From an uncultured Verrucomicrobiota bacterium (GTDB taxonomy: Bacteria; Verrucomicrobiota; Verrucomicrobiia; Opitutales; Intestinicryptomonadaceae), in the NCBI GenBank assembly GCA_949287395.1, contig CASEFZ010000016.1:1-37722 (forward strand): DNA of 37,722 nt, in the 5' to 3' direction. A program made the translations under genes and the position numbers. This document shows, in pieces, positions 1 to 7,632 of this stretch; position 1 is the first letter of the stretch; each line of letters starts with the position of its first letter. Below the pieces are notes generated by a model that saw only the letters and a list, made by a program, of their open reading frames with translations, ran no database searches and had not been told where the DNA came from.

Positions 1-208
1 CCGCAACGTGGCTGGCCGTCAGGAACCACCCGCCGCCGATATACACCCCCGAAGATCCGGCAACGCTAACAACATAATATTCGGCGGCCGAACCCTAAGA
101 ATCATAAACGACGGCAGCCCCTTCGTTAGTCTTTCCGTAAACAATCATCGCGCCGGCAGTTGCGGGAAAAGCCAAGCATGGCAGCAAAGCCAAAAATAAA
201 GCTCTCAT
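1..208 (-). pseudogene. Exported trypsin-like serine protease, 5' part, interrupted by an in-frame TAG
   Basis: Reading leftward from an ATG at 208-206, the first 20 codons encode a clear Sec signal peptide (MRALFLALLPCLAFPATAGA). After 37 codons the frame meets TAG at 97-95. It then stays open to the window edge and encodes the N-terminal strand and catalytic-histidine region of a chymotrypsin-fold protease (GGGWFLTASHVA, His in TASHV). Reading continues in the same frame, so this is a nonsense change (for example TCG to TAG) and not a frameshift. TAG is used as an ordinary stop elsewhere in the window (both exbD genes, gapA, mreC), so a reassigned codon is unlikely. The Ser and Asp of the triad would lie outside the window. 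Downstream in-frame GTG codons would lack the signal peptide. A sequencing error or programmed readthrough cannot be excluded. Confidence 0.6.
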
Positions 209-273
209 GAGTCGATTTTTCAGGCGGGATATTTCTTTTTCAAGAAAAATCCTCAATAAATGCCTAAATTATT

Positions 274-302
274 TTGACGAAAATATAAAACTCGTCCAGA
301 AT
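274..302 (+). promoter_or_regulatory. Candidate sigma-70-type promoter for leuS
   Basis: TTGACG at 274-279 and CAGAAT at 297-302 are separated by exactly 17 bases, matching the -35 and -10 consensus at 5/6 and 4/6 positions. Transcription would start near 309, leaving a leader of about 23 bases before the leuS ATG. The region lies between the divergent protease remnant and leuS, where a promoter is expected. Confidence 0.45.
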
Positions 303-331
303 GAAGGTTCTTTTTTTAGGATTTTTGTAAA

Positions 332-3076
332 ATGGCTACCTCCAATACAGACTACGAATTTACGGAAATAGAGAAATATTGGCAGAACAAGTGGGACTGC
401 GACAAAACTTTTAAGACGCAAGATTTTGCCGAGAGCAAGTCTGGCAAATACTACATCTTGGACATGTTTCCCTACCCTAGCGGAGCCGGCCTTCACATAG
501 GACATCCCGAAGGCTACACCGCAAGCGACATCATAGCGCGCTACAAGTGGGCAAAGGGATTTAACGTAATGCACCCTATGGGCTGGGACGCCTTTGGCCT
601 TCCCGCCGAACAGTATGCGCTAAAAACCGGGACACATCCGGCAGTCACCACACACGCGAATATCGACAACTTTAAAAAGCAAATCAAAAGTATTGGATTT
701 GCCATAGACTGGGATAGGGAAATAAACACCACCGATCCCGACTATTTCAAATGGACCCAATGGATCTTCCTGCGCCTGTTTAAAATGGGCTTGGCGTATG
801 TGGACGAAAAGCCCGTGTGGTGGTGTCCGGCGCTTGGCACGGTTTTGGCGAATGAAGAGGTTGTTGACGGCAAGAGCGAAGTTGGCAAGCACAGCGTTGA
901 GAAGCGCAAATTGCGCCAGTGGGTTTTGAAAATAACGGCCTATGCTGACAGGCTTTTGAAAGGCCTTGAAAAGCTGGATTGGCCCGATTCCACAAAGCGC
1001 CTTCAGACAAATTGGATAGGAAGGTCGGAGGGCGCCGAGGTGGATTTTGAAATTGCGGACTCGGGCGCCAAAGGCGAGAAGTTGCGCGTATTCACAACAA
1101 GGCCCGACACGCTTTACGGCGCCACCTATATGGTGATAGCCCCGGAACATCCGCTCATAGACAAGCTTACCAGCGATGAAATGCGCTCCAAAGTGGAGGC
1201 TTACAAGAAAGAGGTCGCCTCGAAAAGCGACCTTGACCGCACGGACTTGGCGCGCCAAAAGACGGGCGTGTTCACCGGAGCGCACGCAATAAACCCGCTG
1301 ACGGGGAAAAAGATTCCGTTTTGGACCGCGGACTATGTTCTCATGAGCTACGGCACCGGCGCGATAATGGCCGTTCCGGCGCACGACGAGCGCGACTACG
1401 AATTTGCGGTAAAATTCGATTTGCCCATAATAAGAGTCATAGAGAAGAAAAACCCCGACGGCTCGGATGCGGAGCTTCCCTTTGCAGGGGCGGGCAAGCT
1501 TATAAATTCCGGCGATATGGACGGCGTAAATTCGGCAGAGGCCGTCGGTAAAATAACGGCGTTTCTCGAAAGCCGCAGCCTTGGCAAAAAGGCTGTAAAC
1601 TACAAGTTGAGAGACTGGCTGTTTTCAAGGCAGCGCTATTGGGGAGAGCCCTTCCCCATAATATGGACACAAAAAGACGGATACGAAGCCGCCGCAAAGA
1701 GCCAAATTTGGAGCGCAAATATGCCAAAGGACGCGGTATCGTATGTTGACGATTCCGGCAGGCGTCTTTACGCGCTTGCTCTTCCCGATTCCGCCCTTCC
1801 CCTGCGCCTGCCCGAGATAAAGACTTACCAGCCATCGGGCACGGGTGAAAGCCCGCTTGCACACGCAACGGATTGGCTTAATGTGAAGTTCAACGCAAAA
1901 ACTGGCGAGATTGTTCCCGCCTCTGAAGGCGTTTCCGGAGCGGACTGGTTTGAGGCGAGGAGAGAAACAAATACCATGCCCCAATGGGCGGGGTCGTGCT
2001 GGTATTACCTGCGCTATTGCGACCCGCACAACGCAAGCGCCCCTATATCGGCTGAACTTGAAAAGTATTGGCAGTATCCAGATTTCTACATAGGCGGGGC
2101 CGAGCACGCCGTTTTGCACCTTCTATATGCGCGTTTTTGGCACAAGGTGCTTTACGACTGCGGCGTTGTCACCAATGACGAACCCTTCAAGAAACTTTTC
2201 CACCAGGGCATAATACTCGGCCAGCTTGAGTATACCGGCTACAAAAAGGACGGGCACTGGGTGTCAGCGGACGCCGACCACGAAGGCGCCGAAGCTGTAA
2301 AATTGGACGAGTCCGAGGTTGAAAAGGCGGGAACTAATTTTGTATTGAAAGCCGACAAGTCTGTAAAGGTTGACGCGCGCAGTTTCAAGATGAGCAAAAG
2401 CCGCGGCAATGTGGTAAACCCCGACGACGTCATACGCGCGTACGGGGCCGACAGCCTGCGCTTGTACGAAATGTTCCTGGGGCCGCTGGAGGACCAAAAG
2501 CCCTGGAACACAAACGGGATAGAAGGGGTTTCGCGCTTTATAAAGAAAGTCTGGAGGGAGTATGTCGGCCGCGACGGCAAGATATCGGCGAAGATATCGG
2601 CCGGGGCAAAAGACAGCCCGGAATTTTTGAAAGTGCTCAATGAGACAATTTCAAAGGTGGGCGCGGATATAGAGAATTTGCGTTTCAACACGGCGATATC
2701 GCAGATGATGATTTGCGTTTCGTCGATGCAAAAGCAGGCTGAAATTTCTCTGGAAAGCGCCAAGAAGTTCATACAGTTGCTTGCGCCGTTCGCCCCGCAC
2801 GTGTGCGAGGAAATTTGGGACAGGCTTGGCTGCAAGGGCAGCGTATCGAAGGCGCTCTGGCCGGAGGTCGATACAAGCAAAGTGCTCAGCGACAGCGTAA
2901 AAATGGCGGTTCAGGTAAACGGCAAGCTGCGCGGCGAGGTCAGCGTACCGGCAGAAGCCGCGCAAGAGGAAATTCTTGACAGTGCCAGAAAAGCGGTTTC
3001 CGGATATCTGGAAGGAAAGACTCTCGTGAGGCAGATTTGCGTTCCGGGGAAAATCGTAAACTTTGTAATTAGGTAA
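332..3076 (+). CDS. leuS: Leucyl-tRNA synthetase
   Basis: This cytoplasmic class Ia aminoacyl-tRNA synthetase (914 aa) charges tRNA-Leu with leucine using ATP. The HIGH signature is at residues 55-58 (within PYPSGAGLHIGH) and KMSKS is at 686-690, so both halves of the ATP site are intact. The CP1 editing domain is marked by TTRPDTLYGAT near residue 255 and by GTGAIMAVPAHDERDYEFA near 345, which carries the conserved editing Asp region. The C-terminal VQVNGKLRG segment and the LVRQICVPGKIVNFVI tail are typical of bacterial LeuRS. It is somewhat longer than the usual 860 or so residues, with extra sequence in the zinc/leucine-specific insertion region (about 600-685). The ATG is preceded by AGGA at 318-321. 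It is the first gene of a tight run, with only 3 bases before the next start. Confidence 0.98.
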   Translation: MATSNTDYEFTEIEKYWQNKWDCDKTFKTQDFAESKSGKYYILDMFPYPSGAGLHIGHPEGYTASDIIARYKWAKGFNVMHPMGWDAFGLPAEQYALKTGTHPAVTTHANIDNFKKQIKSIGFAIDWDREINTTDPDYFKWTQWIFLRLFKMGLAYVDEKPVWWCPALGTVLANEEVVDGKSEVGKHSVEKRKLRQWVLKITAYADRLLKGLEKLDWPDSTKRLQTNWIGRSEGAEVDFEIADSGAKGEKLRVFTTRPDTLYGATYMVIAPEHPLIDKLTSDEMRSKVEAYKKEVASKSDLDRTDLARQKTGVFTGAHAINPLTGKKIPFWTADYVLMSYGTGAIMAVPAHDERDYEFAVKFDLPIIRVIEKKNPDGSDAELPFAGAGKLINSGDMDGVNSAEAVGKITAFLESRSLGKKAVNYKLRDWLFSRQRYWGEPFPIIWTQKDGYEAAAKSQIWSANMPKDAVSYVDDSGRRLYALALPDSALPLRLPEIKTYQPSGTGESPLAHATDWLNVKFNAKTGEIVPASEGVSGADWFEARRETNTMPQWAGSCWYYLRYCDPHNASAPISAELEKYWQYPDFYIGGAEHAVLHLLYARFWHKVLYDCGVVTNDEPFKKLFHQGIILGQLEYTGYKKDGHWVSADADHEGAEAVKLDESEVEKAGTNFVLKADKSVKVDARSFKMSKSRGNVVNPDDVIRAYGADSLRLYEMFLGPLEDQKPWNTNGIEGVSRFIKKVWREYVGRDGKISAKISAGAKDSPEFLKVLNETISKVGADIENLRFNTAISQMMICVSSMQKQAEISLESAKKFIQLLAPFAPHVCEEIWDRLGCKGSVSKALWPEVDTSKVLSDSVKMAVQVNGKLRGEVSVPAEAAQEEILDSARKAVSGYLEGKTLVRQICVPGKIVNFVIR

Positions 3077-3079
3077 AAC

Positions 3080-3859
3080 ATGAAAAACTTTGCCGCGGCT
3101 GTATCTTTGGCGCTTTTTGCGGTTTCGTGGGGCGCGCTTTTTGCGGACGAAAAAAGCGAGCCCCGGGCGAGCGGGTCCGAAGTTGAGGGAATAGTGTTTT
3201 TCCACACATTCCGCAAGCCCGTGTCGGTGGAAGATTTGTTTACGTTAAAGCCCGATCCCGAACGCAAAGACGGGCTTGTTTTCGGCTCTAAAGGCTTTTG
3301 CGCAAAAACCGGCGGAGGCGAAACCGCGCAGTTGGTGTTTTCAAACAAGCTTGCGGTGAGCATGGAGCAAAATTCGGAGTTTAGCGTAGAAAAGTTCTCC
3401 ATGTCCAAAGACGACGTAGATGTCAAGTACACCGACACATCAAGGCTTGAGCTTAAATCCGGCAGGGGCGTCTTCTTTTTCCACCATCCGGACAGCGCAA
3501 CCGTGGTAACGTTCAGCGTGTCCACGCCTTTTGGAAAATTCGACATAAAAAGCCCGCGCGCAAAGTTGGAGGTTGGCGACAGACAGGCGAAGTTGAGCCT
3601 TGTTGAAGGCTCGGCGAATTTTATTCCAAAGGAGGGCAAATCCGAAGAATTTATAGGTAAGGAAAACTCTATAACTTGTTTTGAGAGGGGCAAGGCCTCT
3701 GTCGAGTCTATGACCCTTCCGGCAATGGACGCGATAAACAAAGGAGCCATTCCGGCGAAAGTTGCGCAAAGAAGCGTGATATTTTACCTTGGCAACGACG
3801 GAAAGTTGCATGCAAAGCGCGTGTCGGCCGCGGACATAATAAAGGATAGGAAGAACTAA
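3080..3859 (+). CDS. Exported FecR-domain-like protein
   Basis: This is a 259-aa protein with a Sec signal peptide (MKNFAAAVSLALFAVSWGALFA). Residues about 100-195 form a beta-rich stretch like the FecR domain: an 'effector' strand with GRGVFFF, then FSVSTPFGKFDIKSPRAKLEV and a LSLVEGSANF strand. In classical systems FecR is a cytoplasmic-membrane anti-sigma factor with a sigma factor next to it. Here there is no transmembrane anchor after the signal peptide and no sigma gene nearby, so it resembles the stand-alone exported FecR-like proteins common in PVC bacteria, whose role is unclear. It starts 3 bases after the leuS stop and ends just before lpxI, so co-transcription is likely. The domain call is moderately sure and the function is unknown. 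Confidence 0.7.
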   Translation: MKNFAAAVSLALFAVSWGALFADEKSEPRASGSEVEGIVFFHTFRKPVSVEDLFTLKPDPERKDGLVFGSKGFCAKTGGGETAQLVFSNKLAVSMEQNSEFSVEKFSMSKDDVDVKYTDTSRLELKSGRGVFFFHHPDSATVVTFSVSTPFGKFDIKSPRAKLEVGDRQAKLSLVEGSANFIPKEGKSEEFIGKENSITCFERGKASVESMTLPAMDAINKGAIPAKVAQRSVIFYLGNDGKLHAKRVSAADIIKDRKN

Positions 3860-3863
3860 TTTG

Positions 3864-4718
3864 ATGGACGAAGCCAAGCCCATATCGCGCTTTTTGCCAG
3901 ACGGATTTGATCCGGCCGACGGAGTCGCCCTTTTGGCGGGCAAAGGGGAATATCCCAAACTTGCGGCACAGCGCATGCGGGACGCCGGGGTCAACTTAAA
4001 ATTGGTTGCCTTTGAGGGCGAGACCGACCCAAAACTCTTTGAGCTGTTTGACGAAAGTGACAGGGCTGAAATAAACGTCGGCCAACTCGGGAAACTTTTG
4101 AGGGTTTTGAAGAGGTTTGGCACAAAGCACGCAATGATGGCCGGGCAGATAACGCCGAAAAAGCTTTTCAAGGGCATGAGGCCCGACCTAAAGGCCATAC
4201 TTGTCCTTGCGTCGCTCAAGACGCGCAACGCCGAAACCATATTTGGTGCGATAGCCGACCAAATGTCCAACATAGGCGTTCAAATGCTGGACGGCAGAAG
4301 TTTTTTGGACGACTGCGTTGCGCCAAAGGGGTTTCTATGCGGGTCGAGCTGGGGAATAAAGGATTTCCATTTGGAGCACGCGCTAAAGATAGCGCGGGAA
4401 TGCGCAAAGTTGGACATAGGACAAGGTTGCGTGACCTCGGCGGGAACTGTGCTTGCTGTTGAAGCTTTTGAGGGCACGGACAAAATGTTGGAGCGCTGTT
4501 CCCAATTTGGGGCAAAGGAAATGCTATTTGTAAAAACCGTAAAGCCAAACCAAGACTACCGTTTTGATGTTCCTGTTGTGGGCGAGCGCACTATCAGGAA
4601 GATGGCGGAAGCCGGAGTGGGAAATTTGGCGGTGGAGGCCGGCAAAGTGATAATACTGGACGCGCCGAAAGTTAAAGAGCTGGCAACGGCGAGCGGTATA
4701 AGAATTTTCGGCGTATAG
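3864..4718 (+). CDS. lpxI: UDP-2,3-diacylglucosamine pyrophosphatase, LpxI type
   Basis: LpxI hydrolyses UDP-2,3-diacylglucosamine to lipid X and UMP, the fourth step of lipid A synthesis, at the inner face of the cytoplasmic membrane. It replaces LpxH in many Gram-negative bacteria. The 284-aa product matches the family (formerly DUF1009) throughout: the N-terminal VALLAGKGEYP, the MMAGQITPKKLF region and the C-terminal RFDVPVVGERTI with Asp231/Asp235, one of which should be the conserved catalytic acid. An in-frame TTG directly precedes the ATG (3861). I chose the ATG because the AGGAAG at 3848-3853 is better spaced for it. It follows the FecR-like gene by 4 bases. Its presence shows that the organism makes LPS. 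Confidence 0.95.
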   Translation: MDEAKPISRFLPDGFDPADGVALLAGKGEYPKLAAQRMRDAGVNLKLVAFEGETDPKLFELFDESDRAEINVGQLGKLLRVLKRFGTKHAMMAGQITPKKLFKGMRPDLKAILVLASLKTRNAETIFGAIADQMSNIGVQMLDGRSFLDDCVAPKGFLCGSSWGIKDFHLEHALKIARECAKLDIGQGCVTSAGTVLAVEAFEGTDKMLERCSQFGAKEMLFVKTVKPNQDYRFDVPVVGERTIRKMAEAGVGNLAVEAGKVIILDAPKVKELATASGIRIFGV

Positions 4719-4742
4719 GAGCGCATTCGGCGCGAAATTTGT

Positions 4743-5171
4743 ATGAACGAAGAAATTGAGAGAAGAAAGCGTCTTTTGGAAGAAGAGTACGGGTGTTTTG
4801 GAGACGCGCAGGAGTTGTTTGAATATATAATATCAAAGAACAGGCGCTCTGAACCACTGCCTGCGGAGCTCAAGCGCGACGAATTTCTGGTGAAGGGGTG
4901 CGTTTCAAGCTTGTGGCTGATACCCACTTTTAAGGACGGCAAGTGCTGGTTCAAGAGCGATGCCGACAGCATGGTGACGCGCGGCGTTGCCGAGATAGTG
5001 TGCTCTATGTACTCCGGCTTGACCCCCGACGAAATATTGTCGTTTGACTGTTCGGTACTGGACGAGCTTGGGATAAGCACGCAGTTGAGCCCCAACAGAC
5101 GCAACGGTCTCAGTCAGCTGTGCGCAAGGATAGCAAGCTTTGCGCGCTTTGAGAAAACAAAAGGCAACTGA
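4743..5171 (+). CDS. sufE: SufE family cysteine desulfurase acceptor protein
   Basis: This 142-aa protein of the SufE/YgdK family accepts persulfide sulfur from a SufS-type cysteine desulfurase and passes it to Fe-S cluster assembly. The sulfur-accepting cysteine is Cys53 in FLVKGCVSSLW, at the position and in the context seen in E. coli SufE (Cys51). The C-terminal half has the expected STQLSPNRRNGL motif. No sufS, sufB, sufC or sufD is in the window, so the partner must be encoded elsewhere. It lies 24 bases after lpxI and probably ends the leuS run. The following 166 bases hold no further gene. Confidence 0.93.
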   Translation: MNEEIERRKRLLEEEYGCFGDAQELFEYIISKNRRSEPLPAELKRDEFLVKGCVSSLWLIPTFKDGKCWFKSDADSMVTRGVAEIVCSMYSGLTPDEILSFDCSVLDELGISTQLSPNRRNGLSQLCARIASFARFEKTKGN

Positions 5172-5229
5172 CGCAGCGGCCGCCGAAATAATTGCGGACG
5201 GCGGCAGGCAAAAAATTTAATTAAAATGC

Positions 5230-5258
5230 TTGAATAAAGTGATCAGACCCGACATATT
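5230..5258 (+). promoter_or_regulatory. Weak promoter candidate upstream of exbB
   Basis: TTGAAT (5230-5235) and CATATT (5253-5258) are spaced by 17 bases, each matching consensus at 4/6. This would give a leader of about 70 bases. That leader contains a small GC inverted repeat (5281-5285 with 5295-5299). The exbB ATG has no Shine-Dalgarno (its upstream bases are AGAAACACAACA), so the unit depends on other initiation signals. Confidence 0.25.
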
Positions 5259-5337
5259 GAACGGAAAACACGTGGCATTTGCGCGTTGCACCAGCGCGCT
5301 AGGTATTTAACTAATTGCAAAAAACAGAAACACAACA

Positions 5338-6165
5338 ATGAAAAAAATATTGGCAATACTCACATTCGCGTCCATTTCCGCTTTCGGACTTTCGGCGATG
5401 GCGCAAGACACGAACGCCCCCGCTACCGAGGCAAAAGCTCCCGAAGTTGCTACGAAGTCGTTGATGGATTTGTGGCGCGCGGGCGGCATAACGATGTATC
5501 CGTTGGGCCTGTTTGCGATATTCGGAACTACGCTTATAATTTACAATTTTATAGCGGTTCGCAGGAAGAAGTTCTTGAATCCGACGGGTGTGGCGGAAGT
5601 CGAAAAGATGGTAAACCAGCTTCAGATAAAAGAGGCGATAGCTTATTGCGAAAAGAATCCGTCGCCGATAACGAACATTTTGGGCAGCGGATTGTCGCGT
5701 TCTACCGACAATGAAATAGACACCGAGGCAATGACCCAGGCTATGGAAGAAGCTTCGGTTGAGGAATTTGCCGCCCCCTACGTTTTGATAAACTACTTGT
5801 CGGTTATAGCGTCGTTGGCGCCTATGTTGGGTCTGTACGGCACTGTTAGCGGTATGGTTAAGGCATTTAACACGATAGCGGCGGAAGGTGCTGGAAGCGC
5901 GTCGAAGTTGGCTGACAACATTTCCGAAGCGCTGATAACAACTGCGGCGGGAATGATAATAGGTATTCCGGCCATGTTCTTCTTCTTCTTCTTCAAGAAT
6001 AAGTACGGCGCCATTATTTCGGGTGCAAGCCGCATCATAGGCGACACTATGTTCACCCTCAAGACGGCCATCAAGTTTGGCCCGCAGGATATTTCGGAGG
6101 TCATAGCTGATTCCAATGAGGGCAACGCCGCCGCCATGGAGGCAGCAACCAAAGAAGAAAAATAA
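5338..6165 (+). CDS. exbB: MotA/TolQ/ExbB proton channel protein with cleavable signal peptide
   Basis: This 275-aa inner-membrane protein of the ExbB/TolQ family pairs with ExbD to form a proton-driven motor that energises outer-membrane or envelope processes. Residues 1-23 form a signal peptide (cleavage likely after SAMAQ or nearby), followed by an Ala/Pro-rich stretch. Transmembrane segments are at about 51-74, 148-176 and 197-220. The ExbB core is clear: LAPMLGLYGTVSGM in TM2 and ISEALITTAAGMIIGIPAMF in TM3 with its conserved Thr residues. TM3 ends in six consecutive Phe encoded by six TTC repeats (5977-5994). Signal-peptide-bearing ExbB forms are known in several phyla. Two exbD genes follow directly, and no tonB is in view. 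Confidence 0.93.
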   Translation: MKKILAILTFASISAFGLSAMAQDTNAPATEAKAPEVATKSLMDLWRAGGITMYPLGLFAIFGTTLIIYNFIAVRRKKFLNPTGVAEVEKMVNQLQIKEAIAYCEKNPSPITNILGSGLSRSTDNEIDTEAMTQAMEEASVEEFAAPYVLINYLSVIASLAPMLGLYGTVSGMVKAFNTIAAEGAGSASKLADNISEALITTAAGMIIGIPAMFFFFFFKNKYGAIISGASRIIGDTMFTLKTAIKFGPQDISEVIADSNEGNAAAMEAATKEEK

Positions 6166-6192
6166 GGGCTCACTTTTAGCGGGATTGGCGCA

Positions 6193-6597
6193 ATGAAAGT
6201 TTGGAGACCGGCAGAGGGAGACGGGGCGTTTAACATGACGTCCATGATAGACATTGTCTTCCTACTGATTACTTTCTTTATGACTGTGACAAGTTATGCC
6301 AATGCGGAGCTTATACAGGTTCAGATGCCAATAGCGCCTGAAGCTATAGTTCCGGAGGAGGTTGGCGACAGGCAGTTCATATCGATTGCGGACAACGGCA
6401 CGTACTTTTTGGGGGCGTTCAAGTCGGATCTTGAAACAATCAAAAAGGCGCTTGCGGCGCGCAACCAGGTTGAGGGTTTTAAGGGGGCCTACATAAGGGC
6501 GGATGCCAACACTCCGCACAAGTATGTAAACGACCTCATGAAAGCTTGCGGCGAAGTTGGCGTGTACAACATAATATTCGGGACATTGCAGGATTAG
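6193..6597 (+). CDS. exbD: ExbD/TolR biopolymer transport protein (first copy)
   Basis: This 134-aa protein has a short cytoplasmic N-terminus, one transmembrane helix (about 16-36) and a periplasmic domain. The helix starts with MTSMIDIVFLLITFFM, in which Asp20 is the proton-carrying acidic residue of the family. The periplasmic part ends with the usual alpha/beta fold (GAYIRADANTPHKYVNDLMKA). It begins 27 bases after exbB and ends 3 bases before the second exbD. With ExbB it should form the inner-membrane motor; the energised partner is not encoded here. Confidence 0.93.
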   Translation: MKVWRPAEGDGAFNMTSMIDIVFLLITFFMTVTSYANAELIQVQMPIAPEAIVPEEVGDRQFISIADNGTYFLGAFKSDLETIKKALAARNQVEGFKGAYIRADANTPHKYVNDLMKACGEVGVYNIIFGTLQD

Positions 6598-6600
6598 TTT

Positions 6601-7032
6601 ATGGCAAAGTCGAATGATGTTTTGGAATCGGAAGATTACTTCGACATGACGTCGATGATAGACGTCGTGTTCCTTCTTCTGATTTACTTCATGTATCTTC
6701 CAATTCAGCAAGAGGCAGATTTGATGTTCACCCTGCCGGCGTTTGACACTCAAACTAAGGGTGTGACAATGCCCAGCGAACAGATAGTTGAGATAATGCC
6801 TGACGGAAGCATACTTTTGAATGGGACTCCGTGCGATGCCCCCGGCAGTATCGAGTTCAAGGAACTCGCAACAACGCTGGCACGTTTGAAGGCGAGCGCG
6901 GACAAGGGAAATATTTCCACAATAGTGACTATTTCCGCAGACTCCGACTCTCCGCACCAGGCGTCAATGTCGGTGTTGGACGCATGTGCGAAAGCCGGCA
7001 TAAAGCAGGTGTCGTTTGCGGAGGCAAATTAG
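6601..7032 (+). CDS. exbD: ExbD/TolR biopolymer transport protein (second copy)
   Basis: This is a second, diverged ExbD-like protein (143 aa). It has one transmembrane helix beginning MTSMIDVVFLLLIYFM, with Asp21 as the conserved acidic residue, and a periplasmic domain containing ISADSDSPHQASMSV near the C-terminus. ATG follows the previous TAG by 3 bases, and an AGGAT at 6590-6594 can serve as ribosome binding site. Dual ExbD arrangements are common in Bacteroidota and PVC bacteria, where the two forms may make a heteromeric stator. A strong intrinsic terminator ends the operon 30 bases downstream. Confidence 0.93.
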   Translation: MAKSNDVLESEDYFDMTSMIDVVFLLLIYFMYLPIQQEADLMFTLPAFDTQTKGVTMPSEQIVEIMPDGSILLNGTPCDAPGSIEFKELATTLARLKASADKGNISTIVTISADSDSPHQASMSVLDACAKAGIKQVSFAEAN

Positions 7033-7062
7033 AATATTGGGTTGTGTTTTGTTAATTGCTTG

Positions 7063-7091
7063 GCGCCGGCTCGAGAGAGTCGGCGCTTTTT
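7063..7091 (+). terminator. Intrinsic terminator of the exbB-exbD-exbD unit
   Basis: A 10-bp stem (7063-7072 with 7077-7086, one G-T wobble) closes a GAGA loop and is followed by five T residues (7087-7091). It lies 30 bases after the second exbD stop. Confidence 0.9.
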
Positions 7092-7554
7092 GCATGGGGA
7101 GATTTTTTTAAGAAATACGGCGGCATTATCGGACGCAATATGTGCTTAGCTGGGGAAGTATTCTTGCCATCGGATTGCGGCCTAATCAGCAAAGTTAATT
7201 CAATATCGAATAAAAACTGTGCTTGCCCAGAAACATTGGCAGGGCAAATATATTTTTAGTGTTGGAAGGTTATTGGCAGGATTAACGCGAGGCTCAACGG
7301 GACAATTTCGGGCAATTAGAATTAAGACTATTAAGAAGTAAAAAAATATTAAAGTGCATAGCCAAAGCCGTTAAGTTTTATGGTGTACGCTCAGGAGTGG
7401 AAGATCAACCATTGCATTGCGTTGCGCATTTTAAGGGTAAAAAGCATATTTAGTTAAGCGCATATTGATTGGGCAATTTCCCCAATAAAAGCTTTACAAG
7501 CCTATTAAAATAGTGTCGAATGTTGTGATTAATGCGCCGGTTGGCGTGTAAAAT
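7092..7554. other. Gene-free stretch before tRNA-Pro
   Basis: No reading frame here looks coding: the longest is about 67 codons, crosses the terminator and resembles nothing. Two weak hairpins are present. One pairs 7223-7228 with 7242-7247 and is followed by a T-rich run, so it could be a weak terminator. The other pairs 7468-7473 with 7481-7486. No known small RNA was recognised. Confidence 0.5.
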
Positions 7555-7632
7555 CGGGCGGTAGCGCAGCCTGGCTAGCGCATCTGGTTTGGGACCAGAG
7601 GGTCGGGGGTTCGAATCCCTTCCGCCCGACCA
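7555..7632 (+). tRNA. tRNA-Pro (anticodon TGG)
   Basis: A complete cloverleaf is visible. The acceptor stem CGGGCGG (7555-7561) pairs with CCGCCCG (7622-7628). The anticodon stem TCTGG/CCAGA encloses the loop TTTGGGA, with anticodon TGG at 7590-7592. The T loop is TTCGAAT with a GGGGG/CCCTT stem containing wobble pairs. Discriminator A7629 is followed by an encoded CCA (7630-7632). TGG reads the proline CCN box, chiefly CCA and CCG. The 3' end of the tRNA is not repeated elsewhere in the window, so there is no sign of an integrated element. Confidence 0.97.

Noticed and set aside
620..1384. Minus-strand frame of 254 codons opposite leuS
   Set aside because: It lies wholly inside a confidently identified gene and has no recognisable motif; it is an antisense shadow.
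5281..5299. GC inverted repeat upstream of exbB as a terminator or operator
   Set aside because: Only 5 bp with a 9-base loop and no T run; too weak to call.
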